From Kalmusia sp. IMI 367209 (taxonomy: Eukaryota > Ascomycota > Dothideomycetes > Pleosporales > Didymosphaeriaceae), in the NCBI GenBank assembly GCA_027946365.1, contig JAPEUQ010000011.1, forward strand, positions 434,001-498,000: DNA of 64,000 nt, written 5' to 3'. Of the stretch, positions 44,719 through 55,892 are shown piece by piece. The translations under genes were made by a program, and so were the position numbers. The first letter of the stretch is position 1; each line of letters starts with the position of its first letter. Under the pieces are notes generated by a model. The model had not been told where the DNA came from. It saw only the letters and a program-made list of their open reading frames with translations, and made no database searches.

Positions 44719-46343
44719 TTATGTGCATGCCGCCTTCTTTTTCCATTTAGAAGTCCGTCCGCTCGAAGTATTACTTGATATCTCTGCGGTGCTCTCAAGC
44801 TTCAACGTGAAGATGAAATGGTTGAAGACTCGGCATCCGCTAATGAAAGCTTTGACATCCCAGCATACCGTTCGCCTGAATAGCTGAGGTATAACTCCTA
44901 GTGAGTTTAGCGGTCTTTCGTTTTGAGCAGAAAACGTTTCTAGTACATGCGTCGCATGATCGCGGTCCCCGGCTTCATGGAGCAGAAAGATAGCGGCGTC
45001 TGGCGTTGGAGTGAGTGAAAAACACAAGGATGCACACAGAATGTACTGGTTACGATCGTTATACCATGCTACAACGAGGCGATCCCCTGTTCCTATCGGT
45101 CGCTCGAGGAGGAGCGTCATTTTCGAGCTATCGTACTACCACATGCGAGGCAACGCGTTGAAGAATTTATACCCGGGGTCAAGTGTGCCGCATTCAAAGA
45201 CAATACTGTATTGCAGAGACACGTGTGGCTCTGACAGAAAAAAGACGGTGTTCTGATCTTGCTGATGACCCACAATACATATATCTCGCATTTGCGATCT
45301 TGAGGCATCCTTGGCATGCACCATTGCAGTGCAAGAGTAAGCATCTTGAGGCAGTCTATATGATTCTGTGCGCGGCTTGATCCAGAATGTATCGATCAGA
45401 TTCACCAACACGGACCAGAAGGATTGCTGTAAATAGGTGAGCTGTTGATTCATGTTTCTGTTTCACAACGTACCGATAAGATACCCTGAGTGATGTACAT
45501 GACCACAAGGAAGGAGACCTATATAGTAATCAAGCTTTTTCTCGGGATCCCCTCTGGCCTTTATACGATTCCGAATCTTTATCAGGGGCATACTCAATGT
45601 TAGAGAACCGTTAAAGTCGCGAATCTCTGTCAAGTACGCATGGTGGTGATGGAAGCTAATACCCTCGCAGTTCTGGAACTCCTTTGGATGAAGAGCAAAC
45701 ATGCCTGCATGGGACACTGTTTGGATTGAAGATCTATCAATCGGAGATGTAGAGCCGTCTATCTGCCATGCGGCAAAATCCCATGCGAACAAACTTTGAT
45801 CACCGGACGACTTTAGTATCTCGATTTGCAACCGAAGAAATGCTTTCGAGCCTTCTCCGTATAACAAGGGCATATCTGGGCACATGTTCACAATTAGTGC
45901 CTCTTTCAAGAACACTGACCATCGGCAGGCTACTCACTTATCGAGAATATGCCGAGTAGAGCATAAGCAAGATCTTCAGTACGTTTAGCTGTTCGCCTGG
46001 AGGCCCATGACATGCGCTTTGCTACGCTCGCCGAGAAAATTAGGGTAGGATGCTCAATCATGTCTTTATCAATGCCGATCGTAGTAGCGATTGATCCGGC
46101 ATGTTCATGTTTGGTACCAAGAGCCTGCCAATTCATGTCATAAAAGACAAGATGCCGAGGAATAAGAAATTCTTGTAGTGTCCACGAGCGGGTCCACCAA
46201 AGGCTTGTGAGAAAGTCTCCGCTTTTTATAGATTGGATATTTATATCCGCCAAATAGGCATAACAGACATCGGAAAATTTGTACCAGTTGAACATGGAGT
46301 TTATGGCTTCTGAGAGCTCAGCACTGCTCGTTTTATCAATGCA
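44719..46343 (-). pseudogene. HET-domain gene, 3' part only, with internal stop
   Basis: The sequence resembles the intact HET gene at 54.0-55.8 kb but begins abruptly at CIDKTSSAELSEAINSMF (46343), lacking everything before it. It continues with WWTRSWTLQEFLIPRHLVFY, SWASRRTAKRTEDLAYALLG, an intron at 45876-45937 (GTGAGT...CCCAG) that the intact copy lacks, and MPLLYGEGSKAFLRLQ. Around 45.43 kb the frame slips. At 45136-45138 a TAG stop stands where the intact copy has Lys in the match LPRMW/LPDTW. Beyond the stop the same frame continues with RLVVAWYNDRNQYILC. HET domains act in heterokaryon incompatibility. The missing N-terminus, slip and stop make this a relic. Confidence 0.75.
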
Positions 46344-47255
46344 AACTCAACCCATACTTGCGACAACATCGACTTTGTTCAACCGCTTACGTGACCTGTA
46401 GTTTTTACTACCTAGCTTATTTTTCGGATTATGTATAATCTCTTACTTCAACTTTGGTAGACGCATATCCCTATGTTGATCGTCCCGTTCTCGTAACGAT
46501 TTGGACAAGCACTTCATCACACGACCTGCTAGGCATCTATAAATGCTTGGATTTTTCATATACTACCTACGACCCGGAGAATGTGGAATCTAAGGCTTAC
46601 ACCTGCTCCATTTCTTCTTGCGTCAAGGCTTACAGCGGCAGAATAGTCAACGGAGTCTAGCCAGAGAAGTCATAGACGAAACTCCTGTTGGTATTAATGC
46701 TGACTCAAACAACACATCGGGAAATCCTGCTTTTGTAAAGGCACTGATAATGGCACTTGATCAGACCCTCAGCAACGGAACCTACAGCTCCCCATATAGG
46801 CTCGCTTGACCCACTCAATACAGCTAATTGTAGGCCAGCTGCTGCCCAGTGACCCGAGCGTTCCCGACTTGGTACCTAGTCCGTCTTCCTATTTTGGGAC
46901 TAGTGTGACACAGAGCCAGAGCTAGCCCCGAATGGAAACCTCTGCCTTATCCTAGCTCTGTAATCGTCTGGGCTTCTAGTTAATCATGTAAAGGTGCTAG
47001 GTAGAAGACTTTTGTTACTCGTCGTAGATAGTGGTAACAGAAAGTTTGAAAATCCCGTGCAGAGAGCAACCTTATTAACTATTCACATAGCTTGACTATA
47101 GTGAAAAGCGGGGACAAAGATCATGTGATTTTTAAAGCTTCTTGGGCGCTTAAAGAGGGGCGTGTGATAAATTAGTATTGGGCAAGGTTACATGCCTTAC
47201 CGCTTAGTAATTATTCCCGCCGCTTGTGGCTGGCTGCCCCAATAATTTGCCTTGC
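46344..47255. other. Unassigned region left of the inverted-repeat element
   Basis: About 900 bp with short frames and no domain. It starts exactly where the HET relic loses similarity to the intact copy. The sequence is of mixed composition and becomes AT-rich to the right. No tandem repeat seen. Confidence 0.4.
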
Positions 47256-47540
47256 AATTGGAAATTCTGTCCTTTTAAGCGAGGCAGCCTTCTGTGACCT
47301 AGGAACACCAAAATATGTGCAAACAGCGTACGTATGTATTAAATTAGTACTACGTAGGCTTTCTATATAATAGATACTCTAGAAGCGTATGTATAAATTT
47401 TTAGACTATAAAGTATTATAATTATATGTATTACTAATCATCGAAAGATTGTACGTAGTATGAAGGATAGTAAACTAAAAAAGATAGCAGCGGTTCCCTC
47501 CTGCTTATTAGCCAAGGAAAAAAGGTCAGAATTTCCAATT
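47256..47540. mobile_element. MITE-like element with 21-bp terminal inverted repeats
   Basis: AATTGGAAATTCTGTCCTTT (with one more T, 47256-47276) recurs in reverse orientation at 47520-47540 with a single mismatch in 21 bases. The 285-bp segment they bound has an AT-rich core (about 47330-47470) with no coding potential. Size, inverted ends and core fit a non-autonomous DNA element. No clear target-site duplication was found next to the arms, and the arms are themselves partly palindromic, so the boundaries are provisional. Confidence 0.45.
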
Positions 47541-47585
47541 CTGCCCTTTGTACGTTTTTACACTTCGGTCAACCTTCTTTCGTTG

Positions 47586-48673
47586 ATGCAACGTTCGCCT
47601 CGAGATCTGGTCCTAAAAAACCTGCAAGCGCCTCCTATGTCGACATCAAGTCCTAAAAGCGCTGCCGCTTGTCACACAGTCCAAGGACAGGAAGATTCGT
47701 TAGTCACAGTAGCCAGTGTGCCATCATCTGCGATGAGTTCCCACAGGTAAAGTACCCTTGAACTTACTTTAGAGCAAGTCTTGTGTTAAGTAGTTAAAGC
47801 ATACCTAAAGGAGCGGATCCTAGAGAATTGCCTATTGCGAGAAATGGATTACAGATTTTACGTGAGATCTTTCGTCTGGGCCAACACCCTTATTACTCGC
47901 CTCAACTTTTAGACGTGGTACTTGTTGCAATCGACTTTGAGAATATCAACACCATTAAGAGCGGATTTGCGCAGAAGGGAGATTGCCAAATTGGACTTGC
48001 GATTCTGGATACAAAGGAAATCAACCGAATGCCTCCAGATAAGCTTATATCCACCCACAATTTTGCTACAGGATCTCCTTCATACCTGAGCAAGGCGTCA
48101 AAAAAATTCATGTTTGGAGAGACAATCGCAATCAGCCCACCAAACATAGTTAACTATATTCAATCTTCTATCCCCTCAGCTCGAAATGTAGTTTTTGTAG
48201 GCCATGGTATTATCAACGACCTTCAGGCTTTACAGGCTCTCGATTTCGAGTATCCAGTGCTTCTCTCGAGCGTTTTAGATACCTTTTACATCGCTAATGA
48301 GGTGTTTCAGTATTGGGCTGGGTCTCTTAGCGATTTACTCCTTTCTTTAGGATGTTCCTTTAACAGGCTTCATTGTGCAGGCAATGACGCTAATTTTACA
48401 CTAAGAGCTCTACTTCTTCTAGCTGCTTGCGGGTTTTCTAAGCAGCAAGGAGAGCAAGAAGAGGATCGCGACACGCTTGCTCACCTGAGGGAAATTTCAG
48501 CCTCTCCAATACCACATTGGGTTGATCCAGAGGTCCAAGCTCTGCAAAAAAGGGAAAGGAGGGGTGCAAAAAGTCGGAAGCACCAATCAAAGACGTGGAG
48601 CAAGGAAAAACAAGAAGAAATCCGTGCAGCTCGACAGCTTAAGAATAAGCGGAACATTACGGAAGCTGGATAA
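47586..48673 (+). CDS. DEDD-exonuclease-like protein (Gfd2/YDR514C-type)
   Basis: Two exons (47586-47746, 47824-48673) joined across a 77-nt intron (GTAAAG...CCTAG) give 336 aa. The frame also runs upstream to ATG 47460, but that start lies inside the inverted-repeat element, so MQRSPRDLVLKNLQAPPM at 47586 is preferred. The fold is the RNase H-like exonuclease type known from Gfd2/YDR514C proteins: VVLVAIDFENINTIKSG holds the first acidic pair, FVGHGIINDLQALQALDF the next Asp, and HCAGNDANFTLRALLLL the last His/Asp region. The C-terminus is strongly basic (RRGAKSRKHQSKTWSK), suggesting nucleic-acid binding. It sits in a gene-poor, relic-rich stretch, where such genes are often found. Substrate unknown. 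Confidence 0.68.
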
Positions 48674-51600
48674 TCAAGCAACTAGCCCTCCGTCTTGTCG
48701 CAAGAGGCGGTGCCACCTGCCTGATTGCTCCAAGACTTGGACGATTAGAACGCCATGGATGATAGCACATCGATACTTCCGTGCATAGAATTGAAATGAC
48801 AGGCCAGGCCTTCCACCAAGCAATTCTGATTTCGCCGCACATATCACGGAGTACCTGTACACCGCCTGCACTGGGGAAACCTCATATCGATGTCAAATAT
48901 CTCTTTCGTCGCATCGGTGTTGAACATGACTTCAATGTTATTTTCTAGTATGGATATCGCAATGTTGTCGAAGTTGAACATCGTTTCACCTTCAAAGTCG
49001 CACTTCTGTGCCGTGAGTCATTCCTCTGCTTCGATCTCGCCTACTCACTTTCAAAGCAGCAACTCAAGCGGCCCTCAGGAGCAACTTTTTCAGTCCTCCG
49101 AGTCCAGTCATGCACCGCTGACAGTCGTTTCTCTGCTCCAGATGATCACCAGCTAAAATAGACGTAACTGGGTTTGAAAGGCAAGGGAGAGATATACTAA
49201 ATGTATAAATACTTTGGCTGAGTACAAGGTAGGGTAGTGTAAGAATAAGTGAATTGAAAAATGTTATCTTGTGCTCTAGATTCAATGTCTTAAAGATAAT
49301 ACTTTGTGAGATCCTGGACCTATATAGTACATTTCGAAAGGCCTACTTACCCTCGCACGTAGCCGCAATTGTTTTTCCATTGCCTCTATGGGAACGCTAC
49401 GAGGCCCTGTGGGGAACGAGTTCCTGCCCATCATTTGGTCCCATGCGCGTCAAGGGATGAGGGATATAGCAGCCCTGGAGCTATGCCGCCCGTACGCCTT
49501 CTCCATTCGTCTGGTTAGCGCTGGTCGCCGTGCCGCATGGGCTGTGAATCCGCGCGAAATACTAGCCTGTAGGGACTTTGGTCCTTTGCACTCGTACTGT
49601 CCCAAGCTTTCTAAAAATCAAAGTTGATTTGTTACACTCTGGAAAGTCAAAATCGAGACTTACTACCGCAGCGCTGTGCCTTACTGCAATATCGAGCCTT
49701 TATACTCGAATAGTTGCAATGACTCCGTTCCAACCTCTTTGAGCATCCATTCCCTTACATCCGAAAACTACCCGCTCAACATTTGTTTTCATAATGAAGG
49801 AGTCGACGCGTCTAAAGTCTCCTTCGGCCAGCATGGCCACTAGATCACGACGTGGTCGTCCCATGCACATTACAGAAAAACCAAGAAAATTAGCATCCGT
49901 CTCTACAACCGTTCTAACTCTCCTGCATGATCTGACACTTAGGAAGTGCAGTTTGGATTTGATGTGGCCTGTACTAAGACCAAAACGTCAGTTGGATAGA
50001 AAAGTTGTCAAAAAAAGAAACGTCAGATGCGGGAAGAACCCATGCGACTCACCCTAGCCTCTCTGCCACTGGTGTAAGGGTTTACCATGACCTTACACCC
50101 GCGCACACCCCAGGCAAACGAGGACCTGCAGTACCCTCTCCCTCCTAGGAGGTGCCGGACCTGATAACAGGTGTCGCATAGCAAGAGAGCCGTTAGGCGG
50201 TTGTGCACACTTTAAACCACTCAGCCAATCTGACTTGTGATGATTTTATACTACATTTCAAAGTTTTAAAAATATAAAATCTCTAGTAGTGTGGTCTTAT
50301 CATGGAATGCACCTGCGTCCCTAGCAACATAAACAAAACGGGTAGGAACGAGTGGCTCTTGCAAATATCGCAGTAGCTCCGCCTTACTCGCCAGCGCCAA
50401 AGGATGCAGCAGACGATGTCTTGTGGTATCCATCAGGTTGTATTTGGTTTATGTCGTTGTACAAAACAGCACTGAGGGTATCTCGGAATTTTATTCCAAA
50501 GCCAGGTGATTGATTATATCCGCACTGGATAGCCTGCATCTTGGGTCTAGCATCCTGAAAGTGGAGAGCGAATGGCATACTTCTGCAATGTTGTAGTCTA
50601 ATGAAGCCTACAAATACAATGCCATCGTTTCTGTGTTTGAGACACGCATTCTACCATGTTTTCAAGCCAAGAATTCTATAATGTCAGGCTTCTTCGATAA
50701 TATAGCCTCCTTGGCGGTAGAGGAGCCAACCGATAATTTTTTGGAGGATGTTGTGAAGGCTTGTGAAGAAGAAGATATTGAAGTATGAAAAATGTTTGAT
50801 TCACACGCGAGTCTGTGAGAGAGTGCTAAAAGCCAGTAGATTTGCAATCATTTCACCACACCCCGGCGGAGATGTTGAAACATTTGATTCTCTGGCTGAC
50901 TCATGACTATATCTCATACGCCTCGCCCACTTGCCGGCAAAAACGGCTGCGCCAGCGGCCTAGCGAGCTACAAAAATCCCTCTGCAAGCGTACACGGCGC
51001 AGGCTGTAACTTTAGTCTTCTATCGTCTAAACCTACCGTTAAGCTATTGTATTTCGTTTCCGTCTCGCCCGTTAGGTTGCCGGGCCTTATTAACTATGGG
51101 CGTTAGGTATGACTGTAGCTAGTTCTGGGTTCCCTTGCTGCTAGTGATGGGGAGGCTGATTAGGTCGATATTACTGCGAATGAAGAATCTCGTGCTTCTG
51201 CGTGTTCACATCACTTCTAAGCTTTTCTTTTAGATCCTGTTCTATCGTGACATCTCTTCACCGAGGAGGATATCAGCGAATAATTCTTGGTACAAGGCTA
51301 ATCCTGCAACCCAAAATCGAGTCCTCGTGAGGCAGAGAACATGACTCGAAGGGTTCACTGTGCCGAACTTTGTACGCCTTACAATAACGTTGTTATGCAA
51401 TACTGGCGACCGAACTCAGACCATGATAGCAAAATGTCCAACGATATTGCCCACTCGAAGGGCAGCTGCATGACAGTAAATTCCGATGACATCACCGGTG
51501 TATTGCCGACACCACGTATGATAATTGAATTCGTCGTCTGATATTGTGGGCTTTCGAGTTGGCTCTTCAAAAAGCTCCGTGACACTAACGTCATTGAGTT

Positions 51601-52200
51601 ACCATAGTCAAGTGTGACCCAGTCGAGGTAACCATCAATCGGTTGAGAGGAAGAGCAAGCAGCTGGCAACGACATGGAGAGCTCGGATGGCTTCTGTCCT
51701 TGATGAGCTTTTGGGTGGATGGTGATCGATAGAGGAGGTGGTTGTAGTCAGAACTGACGGACAAACGGGTGTCGGCTTGGGGAGGGGTGCAACCGACTCA
51801 GCGTCGTTGCCAGAGGGTCTCTGCAAACACTTGTCGTTGGCGGAAGGTACGTGTGTTTGTATAAACGCAGTGCTCTCTTTTCCCTGCTTCTCTCGATGTC
51901 GCTGAGAGCCGCTCGAGGTCAGAGTGTAGAAGAAAACTCTTCCAGGAAGATGTTGTGCAAGTGTTCGCGGTTGACGTTGATGGGTCTCACTTCGCCCGCT
52001 AGCGGTCGATGGTGTGTCGGCTAACGCAGAGCGGCTCCTGTTGAGGGTGGGGTTAAGAGTGAGCAACTTTACAAGGTAATTGTCATTGGTGTGGATGCAA
52101 TGTTTGTTGGGCAGTTAGAAAGTCGGAGACAGTAGTGTCAGTTAACGCGAAGGAAGTAACTCTGGAGCACAGAACGTATCAGGTCTCACAGGAGAACCAT
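48674..52200. other. Gene-poor island, 3.5 kb
   Basis: No gene can be supported. Frames are short and irregular. A plus-strand ATG at 49794 opens MKESTRLKSPSASMATRSRR for 87 codons, basic and featureless. A minus-strand 64-codon frame at 50384-50578 reads YNQSPGFGIKFRDTLSAVLY, without a family. The 51.4-51.7-kb frame is listed separately. The region lies between two HET gene parts and probably consists of degraded inserted DNA. Confidence 0.4.
51379..51675 (-). other. Possible relic of a retropepsin-like domain
   Basis: A 98-codon frame reads LDYGNSMTLVSRSFLKSQL, then SIIIRGVGNTPVMSSEFTVM. The pattern (Asp-Tyr-Gly, a hydrophobic strand, then a second strand with RGVG) loosely recalls the aspartic protease fold of gag-pol polyproteins, but the active-site D-T/S-G is D-Y-G here. 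It could be a decayed retroelement piece or a chance frame. Low confidence. Confidence 0.22.
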
Positions 52201-52397
52201 GCTCCGAGTAGAGATGGGCTCCCCGAAGAACTCATCCGAGGAGAGATGAGCTCCCCAAAGAAAATCTCCAAGGAGAGGAAAGCTCCAAGGAGAGATATGC
52301 TCCCAGGAGACACACGCTCCCAGGAGAAGGCTGCTCCTAGGAGAGGAGAGCTCCAAGGAAAAAGCTCCTAGGAGAGAAGGGCTCCCAAGAGAAGCTT
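52201..52397. repeat. 17-bp minisatellite
   Basis: Degenerate tandem copies of a 17-base unit, for example GCTCCAAGGAGAGATAT, GCTCCCAGGAGACACAC, GCTCCCAGGAGAAGGCT and GCTCCTAGGAGAGGAGA. At least eight units are visible, one shortened to 14 bases. Each unit contains the palindrome-like CTCCNAGGAG. A 79-codon frame (52135-52371) runs through it but shows no protein character outside the repeat. Confidence 0.85.
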
Positions 52398-52433
52398 AGG
52401 CCAGTATTATCTCTAGAACTTGTCAGTCGGTTG

Positions 52434-52640
52434 TGTTAATATAGTAATGGAATTGGATCAAAAGAGCAAGGAGTTGGGGGGCCAGAATCACAACTGGAAT
52501 CAGGACAAGGGCCAAAAGGGAGTCGAGTATGAGCAGTCTAAGGCACCATAACTTTAATATGACCAAGCCCAAGCAAACACGATTCAGGCCGAGGAGGAAT
52601 GAGCCGATGTTGAGCCAAGTAAGATCTTGCTGATGTAACA
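52434..52640 (-). mobile_element. Possible solo LTR (207 bp, TGTTA...TAACA)
   Basis: The segment begins TGTTAATATAG and ends GATGTAACA, so its ends form the TGTTA/TAACA pair common in Copia-type LTRs. It lies 40 bp from the point where the neighbouring HET fragment breaks off. No internal retrotransposon sequence flanks it, and the 5-bp flanks (GGTTG and GGCTA) are not an exact target-site duplication. Orientation is a guess. Confidence 0.3.
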
Positions 52641-52680
52641 GGCTAAAATTAACTAATCTAGTCTGATGTATACCAAGAGT

Positions 52681-52957
52681 AGAATCCAATCGAAAATAGC
52701 ACATCATAACAATTCGCAGTAATCTCAACAGGGTAAGCGTTACAAATAATCACATCGGCATGTGAAGCAGAGCGGCTGCCCCAGATGTAGCTAAGAGCGG
52801 TAAATGAAGGGCTGTCTTCGAAATCTACCATCCGTAATAACCCTTGAAACATTCGTCGTCCGTCAAGGCCTGAAGCGAGAAGTGGACCTTCAAATTTAAG
52901 CATGCGAACAGTCTGCGGGCGATCCGCACGCAGCTCAAGCCCCGGGAAGTCGTACAT
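52681..52957 (-). pseudogene. HET-domain fragment, second type, N-terminal part
   Basis: The frame from 52957 reads VRMLKFEGPLLASGL, then SPSFTALSYIWGSRSASHAD and VIICNAYPVEITANCYDVLF, the opening of a HET domain (ALSYxWG, then CN...V.IT.NCY.AL). It is a different HET subtype from the copies that begin MRLLNVHTKKLQ. Similarity ends at about 52681, and a stop follows at 52658. The remaining two thirds of a HET domain are missing, so it is a relic. Confidence 0.65.
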
Positions 52958-53384
52958 TAGAGTTGTAACAGTATCGGCGGCATTTTGATCAGAACAGGAT
53001 GTTTTCCAGTTAAGATTTGGGAACGATCAGGCTATCTATTAGATAGAACAGGCTCTATCTTGGCGCACAGCCACTGAAATTCCGCAGCTCTCATATTCCG
53101 GCCAGGAGAGGCCCGATTTCAGGACTTTTCAGGCGTCAATCAGAATTGTTCGAGCCAGCTCAGTCTTACTCAGCCACTGCTTTACGAAGGGGCCTGATTT
53201 CGGGACCTCGCATGATCAGGTTCAGGGATTGAAGTGCAAAAGAAGGATTTTTAGATGGAAAGGTGACTGAGTAAGGATGTAATATTATGTTTGTATTAAA
53301 AAGCTATGTACATTGTGCCGCCACTTTCGGCGACATAAGCCGCGCTTTTCGTAGTGCATTGTCGTCGGTGGTGAGTCTGTATAG

Positions 53385-53613
53385 TGCAGCAGGTGTCGAT
53401 CCAAACCCATTCGTAGCCATCATTGGCTGCTTGCTGACACGTGAGCTCTATCTTGCGATACCCAGCCATGTGCGTACAAGCCTCCGGCTGTTGAATCTGT
53501 GAGTACGTGACTTCTTCATGGTCCTCGAGCCAGGTGTGAGAAAGGATAGCGTATTCGGGATAGTCTGTATAGAACGTCTGCAACTTCTTTGTGTGAACAT
53601 TGAGGAGGCGCAT
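53385..53613 (-). pseudogene. HET-domain gene, 5' part only
   Basis: The frame from ATG 53613 reads MRLLNVHTKKLQTFYTDYPE, AILSHTWLEDHEEVTYSQIQ and NDGYEWVWIDTCC, closely matching the intact HET gene at 54.0-55.8 kb. Similarity stops inside the DTCCIDK motif at 53385; beyond it the frame runs into unrelated sequence (TIQTHHRRQ) and stops at 53296. Unlike the intact copy there is no intron before DTCC. This is the N-terminal complement of the HET relic at 44.7-46.3 kb, which starts at the same motif. Confidence 0.72.
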
Positions 53614-54028
53614 ATTGGTTCACTAGGAACGGTTCGTTCTGAAGATCCAGATATCAGAACAGCTGGGCCCATATAATATCATCTGGTAGCAACTCACACT
53701 CTTGACGCCTGCAGACCAAGCAAGGCGTATAGCCCCAGTCAGCCCAATGCAAGCGCAGCGCGTTCTCTCTTTCCAACAAGAACTACCCTAATAGGCGCAA
53801 TAGTGTGTTACGAGTGGAAATAGCCAAGGGTTGTAATGAAAGCATAGGGGTGCAGGCTGAGATTTGAATTTGGAAGTAGGCTGTAGCCGCGACTAAAGAG
53901 GAAAGTGGCGGTGGGCGCAGTCCATACGAGGAAGTGCCTTGACAGCCATTCACGAACCAGAGCCAAGAAATTGTCAACTCCATATGTGACACACCCTCTC
54001 GTATATAAGACTAATGGCAGGTTTTTTC

Positions 54029-55831
54029 TCATAGCTTTGGCTTTAGAATAATTGCTTTGTCTCGGTTGCCATTCCACCTCAGGAACCGGTGCCTTCGATC
54101 TCCACCCTTCACGAGTAAAGTCCATACCAGGTGGTGGGATACCTTCTTCCTGCTGATATGCGCTTCGAATTCAGAATGCCCATTCTTCCATCGATCTTGG
54201 AATGAGGCCTTGCCATTTAGATAGATGCGCTGCAGCGTCTCCGATAGCGCATCATCTGCAACACCAGCTATACTCAGAATATCGACTTCAATATATGGAA
54301 CCGATGGAAGAAGCTTGTCCAGTAGAACACATAACATGTGCCTTTCTTCTCTGTTGTACCAGGCGATCGCCATACGTGCGGGCAGCGCGTTTGCTTTATC
54401 CGTATATGTGAGGCTGCTTCGGGTTGGGTCGCATTTCCACGTGTCGGGAAGTACGCTGTGAAACTCATGTGATCTGTTAAGCAAAAGGGTGTCAAGTACA
54501 AAGCTGTACTGTGCTTGCGCCAAGGTATTGTATATCGTCTTGTACCTCGTTCTAAAGTTGTCTTTGCCTACAATGCGGATCTGCTTCAAGTCGGAGTCTG
54601 CAGCTTCCCTAGGATAGACTAGGAACGTGAAGAGACCAGGGCTGTTCGCAAGCGGTACGTTCGTGTCGTTTCGGTATAAATGCAAACACTCCCGAGCGTA
54701 TTGATCCTCTTCATAGAGGCTGTGTAAAAGAATGCCGATCAGGTATTCCGGTTGGTTTTTGATACCACATGACAGAAGGCCGATGTGATATTGTCCGTTG
54801 TCTATAAATTCGGAATCCTCGGGTTCCCGAAATAAACGCATGTGTAGTGGAATAGGTACTATAGACATAGTGAGTTGCAAAGACCCATTGAATTCACGTA
54901 TCTCACTGTCGTCCGCGAGGGGGTGATGGGAAATGATTTGACCGCAGCCGAGGAAGCTTCTAGGTCCATCGGCCAATAGACCAAATGGAGAGCTTTGTTG
55001 GAACGAATGAGTCGCAGCGTGCACCCCAAGCTCTTCCAGATGGCGAGCACCAAATATCCAGGCAAAAAGAGATTGGTCGCCCTGGACCTTGATAATCTCG
55101 CGTTGTAAGCGAAGGAATGCTTTCTTTCCTTCGCCGTATCGCAGAGACATGTTGACATCGAATATTCCAAGAAGTGCATATGCGATATCCTCGGTACGTT
55201 TCGCTGATCGAAGAGCCGCCCATGACATTCTCTGGGCGACACTACAGCTGAACATCGCTTGGGGATCACGTAGCACGGTCTTATCAATCCCCATTCGCTT
55301 GGAAATCGCGGAGGCGAGCTCAACCTTTCTTCCTATCCACCTCCAGTCAGCATCGTAGAATACTACATTGCTAGAGGCGAGAAATTCTTGTAAAGTCCAC
55401 GAGCGCGTCCACCACCGGCTTTTGAAAATGTCATATATCCAACGATGCTTTACATCTGCTAGGTATACATAACAGATCTCTGAAAGCTGATACCAGCGGA
55501 ACATAGAGTTGATCGCTTCTGAAAGTTCAGAGCTACTCGTCTTATCAATGCAGCATGTATCCTAGTGCAGATGCAACGTTAGCGTAGCGACGATAATTGT
55601 TTGTACGTTTCTTACGATCCATGCATATTCCAACCCATCCTTGGCTGCCTGGTCGCATAAGAATTGGATTTTGCGATAACCAGGCATATCTTTACAAGCG
55701 CTAGGCACCTGGATTTGCGAAAAGGTAACTTCATCTTCATCATTGAGCCAAGTGTGAGATAGAATTGCATACGCAGGAATGTCGGTATAGAAGGCCTGCA
55801 GCTTCTTCGTGTGGACGTTGAGCAATCGCAT
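54029..55831 (-). CDS. HET-domain protein (heterokaryon incompatibility type), intact
   Basis: Two exons (55616-55831 and 54029-55561) with a 54-nt intron (GTAAGA...CTAG) encode 582 aa. The HET domain covers about residues 1-200: AYAILSHTWLNDEDEVTFSQ, GYRKIQFLCDQAAKDGLEYA, WI|DTCCIDKTSSSELSEAIN across the splice, MFRWYQLSEICYVYLADV, and SRWWTRSWTLQEFLASSNVV. SAKRTEDIAYALLGIFDVNM and LRYGEGKKAFLRLQ mark its end. The C-terminal half has no named domain (GDQSLFAWIFGARHL, RIVGKDNFRTRYKTIY, PARMAIAWYNREERHM). HET domains drive cell-death reactions when unlike fungal individuals fuse. The frame has no breaks. A 16-bp palindrome sits 18 bp upstream of the ATG. Specificity unknown. Confidence 0.88.
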
Positions 55832-55848
55832 GACGACTAGATCGTTCG

Positions 55849-55864
55849 GACTGTTCGAACAGTC
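55849..55864. promoter_or_regulatory. 16-bp perfect palindrome upstream of the HET gene
   Basis: GACTGTTCGAACAGTC reads the same on both strands. It lies 18-33 bp upstream of the start codon of the intact HET gene, in its 5' leader or core promoter. It could be a site for a dimeric regulator or a small RNA hairpin. Function is inference from position and symmetry only. Confidence 0.4.
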
Positions 55865-55892
55865 ATCTGGATAAAAACAGTCTAAACTAGAG

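Noticed and set aside
50050..50210. GC-rich patch that looked like a structured RNA or tRNA-like sequence
   Set aside because: I could not fold a cloverleaf, and no T-loop or anticodon arm consensus was present.
53109..53207. Near-repeat AGGCCCGATTTCAGGACT / GGGCCTGATTTCGGGACC
   Set aside because: Only about 14 of 18 bases agree and there is no further flanking similarity, so it may be chance or a very old duplication.
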